Assembly: GCA_030737875.1 (NCBI GenBank)
Contig: CM060925.1
Span: 483,103,514-483,167,513 of the forward strand
From: Allium sativum
Taxonomy: Eukaryota > Streptophyta > Magnoliopsida > Asparagales > Amaryllidaceae
Length of the DNA stretch: 64,000 nucleotides
Reading direction: 5' to 3'
Below are positions 11,801 to 24,606 of this stretch, one piece after another. The position numbers and the translations under genes are program-made. Numbering within the stretch: the first letter of the stretch is position 1; each line of letters starts with the position of its first letter. The notes beneath the pieces were generated by a model, which ran no database searches, had not been told where the DNA came from, and saw only the letters and a list, made by a program, of their open reading frames with translations.

Positions 11801-14290
11801 AACATGGATTGAACTTACCTGTGTTTCAAATATCGGTATTTCACAAATTGCAAAAAAAAAAAAAAAGCCAAGAGAGCATCAGAAGATAGGATGGCGATGT
11901 TTATTCTGTAGATGGCGAGTTTTAGCTTTTTGATACATAGGAATTTGTTATATAAATATTTTTTAATGCAAGCTAAAGAGAAATGGATAAACCTGCATGA
12001 GTTTTAGCTTTTGTATAACTAATCGTATCATAAGACGATCCCCTTTCTCAAATACGTATAAATCGTTTTAAAAACTATAATAATTGGAATATGTAAATCG
12101 TTTTAATGCTATTTCAATTTTCTCACATACGTATTTGCTTATCGGATTTCCAGTAAAATTCTACCTACTTCAGTTCCTATGGTGTAGCATATATATATGG
12201 CAACAAACTGAAATGCATAATGCAGAGTAGAGCTGATAATTTTCTAAGTTCTTATAACTCCACATGCAGGAAAAGCTTAGAAAGAATGAAGCCTTTGCTA
12301 TTTCCATATGTTATTGGTTTATTACTGAAACCATTTCGATTTTCATATGCTTGATAATCAGTTATTTGCTTACAGGTTCCTTGATACATATATGGTGTAT
12401 AATGGAAGAAAAGGTAGCTTCTTCAGTAAAACAGAGAAGGAAACCAATATGCAACTCACTGCATCTGGCATGTCTGATTTATTAATCTATTTAATAATAA
12501 TAATAATTTTTAATGTGGACCTAAAAAACATATTGCAAGTTTAAGCCTCGTAGAACAACACGAGAACTTTTTAAAAACTTCCTGAGAAACAATAAAAGCC
12601 TGAATTCGATGACACGCCCGAACAATCAAGAAACTTTTTAGGAGCTTCCTGAGACTGATAAAAAAACTGAACTGAAGTGGAAACTAAAACTCAGGAAAGA
12701 TGGTTTCTATTTCAATTTTCAAACATTGTAATGGTATGAAGATAAACTAATTAAACTTTATTTTAAACCAATAACTAACATGTACAGTTTTATATAAGGA
12801 AAAATAAAATGAAAAACATATTATTCCTCAATTCTAAGCACTTTAGTTTTAGGTTTCAGCTAAACTTCAGACAATACCAACTAAACTACAGAAAACTGTG
12901 TGACAGAGCCTAATGAAACGTATTATTTATAAATTCTAAATATTTAATTTTTGTTTTTTTATCCGATAGTCTTAGATATGTTGCTTTAAAAATTAATTAA
13001 ATACAATGTTTTTTATCCGATAGTCTTAGATATATTTTTTATCCCCTCTTTGTGTATTTTGCACAAGATTATGCCCTTTAGACAACACATCTGACTCGTC
13101 GCTCACTATAAACAAATCACTATGTGTCATATTTGAATAATCTTCTATACTTCTATAATTCAAGGCGCAAAACCGCATCAGCTACCATCGGATTCAGATC
13201 CATGATTACGCCTGAAATTTAATTGTTTACCAGTTCATTTCTCAAGTCAATAAGGTAGTTATTCGTTTAGAAAATGATAAGTAAGAAAGAAAAAAAAAGA
13301 GTTAGCAAAGAGGAAGAAGAAAGATGGCATTTTTAGCATTGATTTCAATGTTTTACCAAAATATATTACAGGCCAAGCAATAGTCTCAAGTGTCATATGC
13401 AAACTCCAGAGAGGAAAGGGACTGACACATAACAACTCTATAATATCTCTCAACCTTGTAAGCATTGAAATGTAATAAAAAGTGTCCATGAAAAAAATTA
13501 TACAGAAAACTAACCTGGACTTTTATCAAGTGAATGCTTAATATAATCCTTATGCTTAAACCAGTTCGGTCAAAAAAAAGGAGCACGGTACATATACTTT
13601 TAAACTTTCTTACTTCTGTATAGTAAAGAAAATTATCATGTATCATATGAAAGGACTTTCGCAGTCCCAAAGCCATCATTAAGCATGAATGAAAATACAG
13701 ACCTGGAAGCATCAAGACGTTTTTTTCCCTTTCAGGTTACCTAATCGTCTCAGATTGTATCTCATCTTCATCTCCTTCTCGTCTCTATGCACATCCAATG
13801 CACCTGCTAGTTGGAAAAAACATGTTTTCCCAATTTGAGTAACACAAGCAATTTAGGGGATTTCACACCAAAATTGGGCGCATACTCAACATATTTAACC
13901 CCAAATCTGATGTTGTGAGGTAGGGTTCTAGAGGTAAACGGACTGGGTCTTTCTGAAAACAAACGAAGATTAAAAGAGGAAGACGAACGATATTTCCGCG
14001 ATTAATAAAGGTAGGGTTTTTACTGAAGGTAAATGGATTAGGTTTATAGAGAAAATCGCGCATTGATTTGAGTAAAGAAGAAAGAATCGGCATTGATTTG
14101 AGAGGAGATCAAATTTCTCTCTGTAAAATCGTGATTTGAGAGGAGAAAAAATCGCATGAAAAAATTGTGAGAGATGCGAGAAAAATCAGAGAAAAACAAA
14201 AGGAGCGCAAAATAGAAAAGAACAGAAAGCGGGAAGAACGGTTGAAGAGATTTTTGTGGCGATATTCAGTGGCATGGAAAAATTGATTTA
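8831..14290 (-). other. Possible unidentified multi-exon transcription unit
   Basis: Several short stretches on the minus strand look like exons with AG/GT borders, but no protein family was recognised and no continuous frame could be assembled. The region begins with a pyrimidine-rich leader (14290-14094 in sense), with TTTATAAT about 30 bp upstream near 14320. Candidate exons are: 13803-13741 (63 nt; open as ALDVHRDEKEMKMRYNLRRL when entered in phase 1); 13211-13153 (continues that frame as GVIMDLNPMVADAVLRLEL, then stops); 11401-11348 (54 nt; EQDKAELNEEFGFVASKK, phase 0 at both ends, acceptor TTATAG, donor GTGAAA); about 9064-9008 (VNDSELAVLSLLECQNVFG); and a last exon near 8890 that would stop at once. 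It could be a real gene with small exons, a non-coding RNA or a decayed gene. The remaining ORFs in this interval look like noise. Confidence 0.25.
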
Positions 14291-14790
14291 GACTCTTACA
14301 GCAGTAAACCTCCCGGTTTGATTATAAACAATTTGTTATCATTGTATCTACTTATAATGAATTATAATCATTTTAAAGCAATCATCTGAATTATTACAAT
14401 GATTAGATTGCTGTAAAAGTCCCTATACAAATTACTAAATAAAATGGCTTTATTTATGATGTCATAAATACATTTAACTTTCAAAAATAAAATATATAAT
14501 CCTATTCCATATTCTTATTTAATTACAAAAATAAGTGTATGTATCCAAAGCTATATGGTTTAAAAGCAACTTTATTAATAAAACGATTTTTAGTTATTTT
14601 ATCGGTACTTTCTCTAAGAAAATATTTTAGGACGATTTTTCAAAATAAGTTCTTTATCATTATTTATCACTTTAAACTTGATTATTAGCTAAAATAAAAA
14701 TCTATACTTGAATATCTAAATTTTAAATACCCTTAATTAAAATGATTAAATTTTGGATCGTTACCGATGCAGATTTGGTTATTGGTCGTT
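14291..14790. other. AT-rich intergenic, nothing recognised
   Basis: Very AT-rich with no coding or repeat signature seen. Confidence 0.5.
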
Positions 14791-16900
14791 ATTTGCATTC
14801 TTCTATCCTTAGAAATTTTGAGAATGAAATCCTTTGGGGGGAAGAGAATGTAACACCCTGATTTTTTTTTAAAAATAAATAATAAATATAATCAAGTGAT
14901 AAGAACAAAATTAAAGAAGAATTTTCAAAAACATTTGATTTTGACTACGGTACTTGCTAGAAATTTTCTGGATTACTTTCACATATAATTTGTTGAAAAT
15001 TTATCCAAAACGAAGAAGTTACAAAAAGTTTGAATAAACAAGATAAACAAAATATATACATATATATAATTATGTCAGATCGACCGAAGATGGAACCATG
15101 ATTAGGGGAGGCCAATGACCCTAATGCGCGGTCAGCCTAACCTTATGTCGATATGAGGGTTGAGTTCCCATATCTCTTCGACTTTGAAGATGCAAGATTG
15201 TTTCATGCGTACAAACTTTTTTTGAGTGGTTGAGATAGTTTAGGGTTCCCGATGTGACCGTAAGAGAATGATGATGTTACCATATATATTGATAGACTAT
15301 GTTAGCTTAAATCCTTATTCTTCCGCGAAGTTCTTCCAAAATCAAACCTCAGACCCTAGTTTCCCAAATCAAATTCTAAACCATAATTCTATCATGAATA
15401 TAAATTCCAAATTACAATAAAAAGAAATCTAGAGGCCTAAGTGGAATTTGGAGGAGAAGGCTTACGAGATTTAGGTAAACCTAAAGTTTGGAAAAGATGT
15501 GACTATGCACAAGTGTGACACATTAATTAACTATTTGAATTTGATTTCTAGTATACGTTGATTATATTGTTAATTTAAACCTAATCCGATAAACTTTTAA
15601 ATTAGAAATATGGAAAGGATCTTTATATCCAATTGTAATTGATATATGTAGGTTGTAAAACAATAAATCATATGCTAAAATTAGATTTAATGTCGAATTT
15701 TTTAGAATTGAAATAATGTAAATGATGTGATAAATGCAATAAAAATAGGATAAATAGATTAGTCTTATTAAAATGGATTAGGTCTAATAATTGAATAAAA
15801 ATGAGTTAATTTGACTAATGTAAGTAGATCGAAAGATGATTAGATTGTATGCAATCGGCCAAGCCTATTATAGGTCAACTGTCGTAAGTCACTTTGCACT
15901 TGAGAGATTGTTTGAGGCTATGAGCCCAATAGATTTATTAACCTTGTTGTTTTCGTGTTGTTTGTTGGTGCAAACATATTTTTTCTTATTTTGAGGTGGC
16001 ATATTTATTTTGCGCTTTATGATTATGGAGTACAATGCAAAGTGTTGTTGAGGTGTGCATCTTATATTGCAAAGGTGTACATAAGTGTTACAATCAAAGG
16101 ACATATCGGTCAGTGTTCGAGGTGTTGCCGTAAGGGGAGGAACCAGTCATTAGTCAAGGAGATGTCTGTGGGTCCTTATGGTCGGAGTAGGTGCATGTCG
16201 TGGGTTATAGAATGCTATAAGATAAGTGGTTCCCAATACCTGCTAGAGTACAAATGTGGTAACTTTTAGGAATACATAAAAGTTATTTTCCTACTATATC
16301 AAGAGGCTCGGCGCGAGTGTATAAGTTGAATCACTTACAATTTCATATTCGTGATTTGCCTTTCTAGGTATAATGTTGAGTCAAAGTGTGATAAGAGATC
16401 CTCAATTTGCTATTGTTTAGGTGAAGTTCGATATGTAAATATTCTTAATATCAGTCAAATAACTCTTGATATTTGGCCTTAGGCTTGTGATTTTAGGTGC
16501 ATGACACTGTACACACACTTTATTTTCTTAAAGTAGATTTGGAGTCAGCTGTAGTTAATTTTCTTATTAGTCTTATTTCTATTCACCAAACATATGTCTG
16601 ACTTATTCTATTTTCCTCCATCATTGGTGGGCGGAACAGCCGTTGATAGGTCCATCACTGATTCAGCTTATCTTTCTTGGAGTCTAACTTTATTCTATCT
16701 TTTATATGTATTCCTTATCAGTATATTTTTCTTTCAATAGCTTGCTTATGAAGGATTACCTTTATGATAATTTGATATTTATGTCGCATTATCGACCATT
16801 ATTGAATTATGTTGCATTACCACGACCATTATTGACTTTATGTTGCATTACCATGACATATTTGAATGAAAAACAATGAAGTTTTAGTTAAACAAGGGTG
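14791..16900 (+). mobile_element. 3' end of a Tekay/Del-like chromovirus: pol tail, polypurine tract and LTR start at 14849
   Basis: TTTGAGAATGAAATCC, then TTTGGGGGGAAGAGAA, then TGTAACACCCTGATT is a close variant of the chromovirus 3' junction seen three times elsewhere in this window (TTCGAGGACGAAATT, AAGGGGGGAAGAA, TGTAACGACCC). The first part is the degenerate end of the integrase frame, the purine run (14836-14848) is the polypurine tract, and the LTR starts at 14849. Only about 60 bp of internal sequence remains to the left. The right end of the LTR could not be placed before the Tat element begins at 17069, so the end given is approximate. ORFs at 15889-16269 on either strand are not supported. 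Confidence 0.5.
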
Positions 16901-17068
16901 AAGCTCAAGGCCAATGCGGTACCTAATTGTCTACATAGATGTGCTAATATCTTCGAAGAACAAACTTGATTCCCTTTTTGTGACATTTCATGCTTCATGC
17001 GTAGTTTTTCTTAAGGTTTTTTAAACTAATATAAATATGCTTATAGAATAACATTCTTTTATATCTAA

Positions 17069-17880
17069 TGTTAGACCAAAAAATGGGACTAACACCCAAT
17101 TGATTAGATTTTGTCGAGAATAACTAAGAATCATAGACTAGAAAGCAAGAAAAAGCAATTAACACATGAGATTTATAGTGGTTCGGCATTAACGAGTCCA
17201 CATCCACTTCATAGTTTCTCAATTCATTCAAAAGTTACAATTACAATGAATATAAATGCTCAATCACTCAAATACAATGAATAATTCTCTCCGAATTCAT
17301 TAATTTTATTGAAGAAGATGGTGATTATCTGTTGTGGAGCACTAGCCATGGTAGACATGAATAAATAAAGTGCTAAAAGTTCTTTGAAAAAGCCGCAAAG
17401 TCATGTATTTATAGCTGGATGAGGGCTCCGGGTCGGATATGACATGGTAAGCACCGAGTCGATTGCGGAGCAGATCGTGAAGTGAGTGGAGAAAGCGTCT
17501 CCGTGTCATGTGCGCAAGGTGGAACTCGATCCAGGATTATAGGAGTAAAACATGCCTTCAGAATAGCTCCAAGTTGAAGAGCAAAAAGTGTCTCAGGCGG
17601 GTCGGGTAGGGGGCGATCCGACCCAATGCAGAGTTTGGAGACCAAGCACATTTGGAGCATGCACTTGTTGTGGGGTCGGGCCGAGTTCGACCTGAGCCAC
17701 TTGATCTGACCTGGTAGGTCCTTCATTTGACCCGATCCAAGAGTCGAGAACCGACCCGAAGGGTTAGACCTGATCCGGTGTTGTTTGCATGTCTAATCTA
17801 AGTTTTCCAACTTTCTATCACTTTATCCAAGTGTTCACCAATCAACGTAAGTTCATACTCAAGTCCCTGGCTTTGGGTAG
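17069..17880 (-). repeat. 3' LTR of the Tat element
   Basis: It starts (plus strand) TGTTAGACCAAAAA and runs parallel to 53110-53934 with many substitutions and small indels. Shared landmarks include 'gagatttatagtgg', 'tcatagtttctcaattcatt' and CCGGGTCGGATATGACATGG. Similarity fades after CTTTGGGTAG at 17880, so the inner edge may be off by about 10 bases. The ORF at 17409-17726 minus is not a gene. Confidence 0.8.
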
Positions 17881-20695
17881 CCTGGTCACGAAGTAGGCAA
17901 ACTTTTTCCCCTAAAGTACATCTTGTCGCAGATGAGATGTGCTTTGAATAAGTTCAGCTGAATCTTTCTGGAACGTCATCCATCTTTGAGAAGGCTTTAT
18001 CATATTGTTGCGCCCTCTTGAGAAGTTCTGATATGTCGGGTCTTCATTGTATAGACGACTTATTGTGTATCGCGTCGATTCTGTGGGTGCTCATCTTACC
18101 AAATTCTGTGGCTGGAGTAGTTGAAATGATCAAACAATCATTTAAACCTCGTAGAATCAAGAGGTCAAATACTTTCATCATAAGTCATGCAGGATCATTG
18201 GCTCCTGTGTATGATTGTACATGCACAGGTCATTGCCTAACGATGTCATCTTCCTAGGGAGGTCAAGCCTGTTGTCGAATCAGACTTTCTTTTACATACA
18301 AGTCAATGTATGAAGCAATCGTCCAAGTCATGGAGTGGTATAATAATTTTCACGCTCTGAGCTAGCATCTGGACCATTGGGATAGAGCACATTATAATTA
18401 GCACATAAATCTGTCATTTATGCCCGGCTTTGGACTATCCCAACATCGAGATATTAGTCTAGGATTCCATGACCGCATCGAATCGTAACAATGAGAAGTT
18501 AGAAAACCACGATCACTCTGCATTGTAATAATAGATAACCAGTAAAGGGTTTGACATCATTTGAACTAGTGATCGTATAATCATCACAATCGTAAGAAAG
18601 TGGAGAAGTTTATCACACCTTCTATTCGATGTAGTTGTGATGTGAGTCTTTTGAAGTCACATTTGGCCCGTAAGCTAGCTCGCTTGAATGGGCATGATGA
18701 ATCATGTCATGTTCCAAAGATATAGTGCATATGCTTTAGATCTTGCTCTAAGCCAGGGTCGCCTTCAAAGTCAGCCTGCGAATTGACACTTGTGTTCTCA
18801 GTGCCATTGGAGGAAAAGCGAAGTCAATGCTTATGCCCCCAGCGTCGGTGGGGGTTGAGTTAGGTCAATCGAATACCTTTGCCTTTAAGCCTTTATACTT
18901 TCCATCGTTGCACCATGTTAGAGCTGCAGGTTCAGCAATCTTTGTCGATCTAAGTCGTTCTGTGTCCTCTCTCGAGTCTGCAAGAGTTGGAGTTGTGTAT
19001 GCGAATGGTCGAATCACATTTGCTTTGATGTTGTCCCTTCTCTTTAGTCAGAAAGTGAGGATTGCCTCATCGAATTTTTGCGAACTTAGTTACTCTCATC
19101 GGATCAGTTGCGAAGTTGAGTAAGCTTTTTAAAATACAAGTGAATGAATGTTGTTATGGAGTTGCTCGATCCCCTTCGTTCATGCTTCAGCATAATCCAA
19201 AATAGTCATCATGGTCTTGTTGAGTCTATTTCTCATGCTTGGTTCCATTGAGCTGAACAAATAAGACCATGGGCTTGATCAACGGAATAGGTTTTCTTTG
19301 GAATTGCATATTCTCACCCTTATTTTCTAGTGCTTTTCCTTTGTCCTTATCATTTCAGGAGTTGGATGGTGCTTCATTCTTTGTCATAAAAGCATCAAGA
19401 TCATCCGTCTCGATGCTAGCATATCCTTATCGCGGGAATTTGACTGCCTCAGGGTAGAATCGGCCAAGATCTCTGGTTGAATCTCATGGTAGGAAGATAC
19501 TGAAGTTCACTTTACCTAAGATGTCAGATGCAGCGGTTATAAGTGCCATGGATGGTTCTGGTCAATCCACCAACACTACCGCCGCATTAAACCTTTCCAG
19601 AAAAGAGCGCAGGGTCTCACTGGACCTCTGCTTAATAGAACTAAGGCACATCATGCTTTTGGGTTGAGCGATGTGGATCTCTGATTGCTCAATGAAGTGG
19701 GTGACCAATGTGTTCCAACAATCGATCGATTTAGGTGCAAGTCGCTAGAATCGTATATCAGCAATGTCCATCAATTAGTCTTCCATCATTTGTTTCTGGA
19801 TGATGATTTGTTGCTCAGATGTATGCGGGTTAATCTTGAGGAGCTTGGTTGTAGTCTGGGATCTTGTGGAACTCAGACAATAGTAAATGTGCATAGAGTC
19901 ATCGGGTAGTCGAATCATGCCGCTCGAACCTCATATCTCGCGCCCCCATCAATGGGTTTTTTTTGCTGAGTGGTGAGCATCAAATCCGTGTTTTCTATGA
20001 ATTCATGCACCCTCATCAAGTCATGAGTTAGAGTTGGATGAAAAATAATTTGTTGGTATTCAACTCATGCAGTATCCAATCCAAGCTCTGAGAATTGGAG
20101 TCAGGTGGCGAAAAGTCAGACCGTAGTCCCCCTCGAGAGCTCTTGCTTGCCCCTTGGATCGAGCGAGAGGCCATAGACAAAGCGGTTGCATCACATCCCC
20201 TAAGCATGTTAGGCAGGACAATCAATCCACGTCCGGTCTTATGTGAGCCACCCAGTCGGGAAGTCGATTAAGACTATCAAATGGATGTTCACTCTGCATC
20301 CGTTTCATGGTTCTCAAGCGGCTTTCAATAGTTATACCCCCTATTCGCGGGTAACAGCAAAAGGTAGGTGGTTGAGTCACGCCGCTTTCAAATCTAGTCA
20401 TGTATGCATGAAAAAGAGGCACTGATTTCAAAACTTAAGTGATTATGTTATCCAAATGCTCCAGCAATTGCATTTTCCACTCGATGCATTTGCAAGGTGA
20501 TGCTCGTCGCTGCACTAGATATATCATTCTTGGGGCCTCCTTTCGGCCGCCGCCTTGAGTCACATAGGAAGTTTAAAATTGGGCATCAGCGTCAGCCTTC
20601 TGGACGTGGCCCTTTGTTTGTTTTCCATTGGCCTGCTGTTGTTGTCGCGAATATGGCCCTCACATTTTTGACCAAATGTCTTTGTAAATCAGCAT
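17881..20695 (-). other. 3' non-coding part of the Tat element
   Basis: This lies between the 3' LTR and the CACTA insertion. No integrase, chromodomain or other motif was recognised on either strand. The ORFs (for example 18827-19123 plus, 20028-20431 minus) carry no recognisable domain. Long non-coding 3' regions are common in Tat elements, which fits, but sequence from another insertion cannot be excluded. Confidence 0.45.
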
Positions 20696-20714
20696 TCACA
20701 CTACAACAAAACAG

Positions 20715-20960
20715 ATCTATTACAATGGACAATGCTCGTTGTAACAGGGATTTTACAGCGGCCAGCCTGCCCGTAGTACAAGGCCATGTTGTAATATGTC
20801 CTCTTTTACAATGGGCAATGAATGTGGTAACAGGCGGTTGTAATAGACCTTGTACAACGGCCGTATGTAGTTGTTGTATGTTCCTTCAATAGAATAGCAG
20901 CCCATTGTAATATTTTTTGCAACAAATATTGACCGTTGTAATATCCTCTATAACAACAAT
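20715..20960. repeat. Left subterminal repeat array of the CACTA element
   Basis: Words of the type TTACAATGG.CAATG, CGTTGTAACAGG and GGTTGTAATA recur about every 20-30 bases in both orientations. Confidence 0.75.
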
Positions 20961-23900
20961 TAATGCCCGTTGTAAAATGATGAAAGTTGCAATGGATTTG
21001 AAAATTACACATAATATTTACAAGAACTGAATATTTAATTCAAAAATTATTTTTAAACTAATATTTATTCAAATAAATATTTATTACACTTTCAAATAGT
21101 AAACATAGTGTTTCCCCTCTATTTACACAATCACTTGTACATACACTTCCTCACTACATTTCACTCGTATACATTGACTCCTCACTACACACTTATTCAC
21201 TCATATACACGTACACAGTCACTATCACTATAGTTTTGGTCTTCGGCTTCTTGCTTCAGAGTTTATACAAGATATAAACAACAGAACATACTCTTTAACT
21301 AATAATTAACTTGGCATCTACACCACAAAATAAGATAACATCCCTGATTACTTAAGTTCAGAACATCTACTTTCATCTGGTTCTGTTTGAACTAGCTTGA
21401 TTCCAGTTGGATTCTTGGTCTAATTTTAAAACTTAAATCTATGTATGTACATATATTAAGGCACAAAAATTGTAATCCAAAATAAGAACAAAATTAGCAT
21501 TGTAGCGTCACAAATGTTTACAATAATTTTATACTGACAAAATTAAATCTGCACCAAATAAAATTTCATATTTTCTGATTATTAAGTATCTTAAAGGTTA
21601 AGCACATTCCTTACGGTTTTGCTGAAAATTTGTATCATATTTATCTTTCATTAATGTTAATTATACTAATAAGATGATGACAGTTTGAGAACAAATAAAA
21701 GGTTGAATATATTTGTATCTAAGTATACAAAACAAAGTATGTTGTTATCTAATTTTGGAAACATTTTCTAACAAATATATATATTATTGCTCCATAACAA
21801 GTATATGAAACAATAGCTCTTGGCTGTAACGGATCCTGCAAGCAAGCATCATTCAGGCAGACATTCAAATTGCACTTGATAATTCAATATTTTATTAATA
21901 ATAAACTCTAGAATTATGTAGTTAACAAACATCTTTACATCATATCCACGAGTTGGAGATTGGCAGGTTACCGGTTCTACTAATAATGGCTCTACAGTTT
22001 AAGAAGAAGAAGAAAGAGACACAAAACAAAACAAAAAAACCTCATTTTATAGTTTCCGGACAATCTTAGCTCTACTAATGATGGAAAAATGTTGGGTGAA
22101 GCCTTTTTGAAATTTTTTACACTATACATTTACAGATCTACCTTTTGCAAATATCTCTTCTGATAAAGCACTTATCGTCTTCTCAGACAAAAAGCATTGG
22201 TTGCTATTTCATGATATGATTTTTAATATGATGGTTGTGAGGAACTATAACTTGTGTATCTAATCTCATAAAATGTGTTTTCATTTTAATGAAACTGCCA
22301 CATTCTACACTAAATGAGGATAAATAAACTAAATTCATATACAAAAACGATAAAATTCTATGCATTTACAAGGACAATACACGACCTAAAATACAGTGCC
22401 TCCCTCGCTAGATAAAGACAGAATCCACTAAAGGCATATGAATGAATCAATGTAAGATGAAAGCAAATATGAAATTCGAGCATCAAATCAAATTCTATTT
22501 CTTATCATATAACTAAGAGTAAAAACAAACCAAAAACTTATACCTTCTTATCAAGGAATGCTCCCAAAGCTTGACACACTGCACTACCATCATAACCACT
22601 AGACTTCTCGCCATCGAATCCAACCTGCTACCTAAAATAGCACTCCTCATGGCACTGCATATCAACTCAATCCATTACTAGAAAACCACAGTTAATGCAT
22701 CATTCCACAACCATCAACCAATCCATCAATACCAACACCATCAGCCAACAATCACCAAAACAAACATACTCCCGCCTATCTCAACAATCAATCACAATTT
22801 GCTAACATTTGCCTGTAGCGTAGCCCACTAGAAAACGAATTATTCCCATGATGCTACCATTAAACTTCAGAAAACATTTTTTTGTCAATAAAACCTTCCT
22901 TCACAATTTCACAATCCACAGATTCCAAACACAAAATTGAACTCTACAATCTCCTCCCAATAAAACTGCCAACTGAAATTCCACTGCCTTCAATCCTAAT
23001 CACCATCGAATTTCAAGTAATCTCCTTTACTCGTAACCTCAAATCTCATTGGTTCCCATCAAATTTTAACAGATTATAGATGCTGCATGACTCACAAGGA
23101 AGTGAATTCGAGCTTGAAATTGCTTGAGGGACCAAAATATTTCTTTGGCTTTTATGCAGTGCAGAATTTCTCTAGAGATTTGAAGGCCTTGGTTTTTTTT
23201 TTTGTCATGTGGTGTGGATTTTGTCTAGGGATTTGAAGGCAATTTCGAAAGATGGAACCCTAATTTATGTGATGGCGGAAGACTAAGAACAAGTGAAAAA
23301 TTAAGGCGCCAAGAGGCGGGCAATGAAAATCAAAGGATTAAAAGGGAACAAAGTTAGCAGCAAATGAAAAGCAAAGGAAAAAAAGTTGGAAAATCAACAT
23401 ACTACTCAAAATGGAAGTATCTAGACAAATGTTTGTTTCTTAAACCCCTTGAGAAAAAAATTACATGTATCCAATACTACTAAGTAATCATATACAGCAA
23501 GACGATTAGTACAAAAGAGAGTAAAGAAATATCTTAAATAACCAGCTAAAACTATCAGTGTAAAGGTTAAAATTTATTAGTTACACCTCGCATTTTTGAA
23601 ATTTAGATGACGGATCCAAAAAAATTCAAGAGTTGGAGCCAATATTACTGTCACTAGAAATCTAAATAAAAACTATATATCCAAAGGGGATGTCAGAAAA
23701 AAATCATTTGTAGCATATTTACAATATGAAGTTTATATTTTTATGGTTTTAAAATTATTTTAACATTTTTGAAATTTTGAATTACGTATTAAATGTTAAT
23801 TTATAATTTTTATTTTTTTTCGAAATATTAGTAAATTTATCTTGGAAATTTTAAATTTTATACTTTTTGGAATGTTAAATATAACTAGTGTTTACATTAC

Positions 23901-24254
23901 TAAATACTAAGAAAACAAGTAATAAATATCATTTCTTAATTATTTACATATTTAATAAAAAATTATTAATAATAAAATCTCAAAATCATGGTAATTATTA
24001 ATTAGCAATTCTTTAGTATTTAATATAAATTATCAATTATTAATTCCTAAATAATAAATATTAATTATTACTATAAATTTTTTAGTTTTTTATTATATAT
24101 TTATTATGAATTATTAGTTATTAATGATTACTAAATAATTAATATTATTAACACATGATTAATATGATAAATATTATTAGCAATGTAATATTATAGCTAG
24201 CAATTAGTAATACATGATTAATTATTAAATATTAATTAAAAAAAAACATTATAA
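20961..24254. other. CACTA interior, no gene recognised
   Basis: AT-rich filler without a transposase motif. The 65-codon ORF at 22882-23079 has no recognisable domain. Confidence 0.55.
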
Positions 24255-24600
24255 TTTTTGCCTGCTGTAAAATTAGCATCTCTTACAACAGGCATTTTTA
24301 AACCGTTATAAAATTGACATCTATTGCAACGGGCATTTTGTGAAAGTTGTAAAATTGGCATCTATTACAACAGGCATTTTATGAAGGTTGTAAAATTGAC
24401 ATATATTACAACGGGCATAAAAATACCAATGTAATATCATTCTATTACAACGGGCATTCACTGTCAGTTGTAAAAAAGGCGTTGTATAGGGCATCTATTA
24501 CAACAGGCCTGAATGGACCATTGTAATATCTCTCTATTACAACGGGCATCCGATGATCCCCATTGTAAAAATGATGTTGTAATAGAGCATTTTTGTTGTA
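24255..24600. repeat. Right subterminal repeat array of the CACTA element
   Basis: About eight copies of 'attacaacgggcat' or 'attacaacaggcat' alternate with GTTGTAAAATTG at roughly 35-45 base spacing. It mirrors the left array. Confidence 0.8.
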
Positions 24601-24606
24601 CTGTCA

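Larger units (their letters stand above)
20699..24603. mobile_element. CACTA (En/Spm-type) DNA transposon, non-autonomous, TSD TCA
   Basis: The left end is CACTACAACAAAAC and the right end is TTTTGTTGTACTG, which complements it except for one base in the terminal CACTA/TAGTG word. The 3-base word TCA stands on both sides (20696-20698 and 24604-24606), the target size typical of CACTA elements. Both subterminal regions carry many copies of an ACAACGGGCAT/TTGTAA motif in both orientations, which in this family are transposase-binding arrays. The 3.9 kb interior is AT-rich and shows no transposase, so it would depend on another element to move. It sits inside the Tat element. Confidence 0.88.

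Noticed and set aside
18827..20892. Several ORFs of 60-130 codons on both strands of the Tat 3' region
   Set aside because: No domain, mostly opposite to the element's coding strand, and one (20497-20892) runs across the CACTA border, so it cannot be ancestral.
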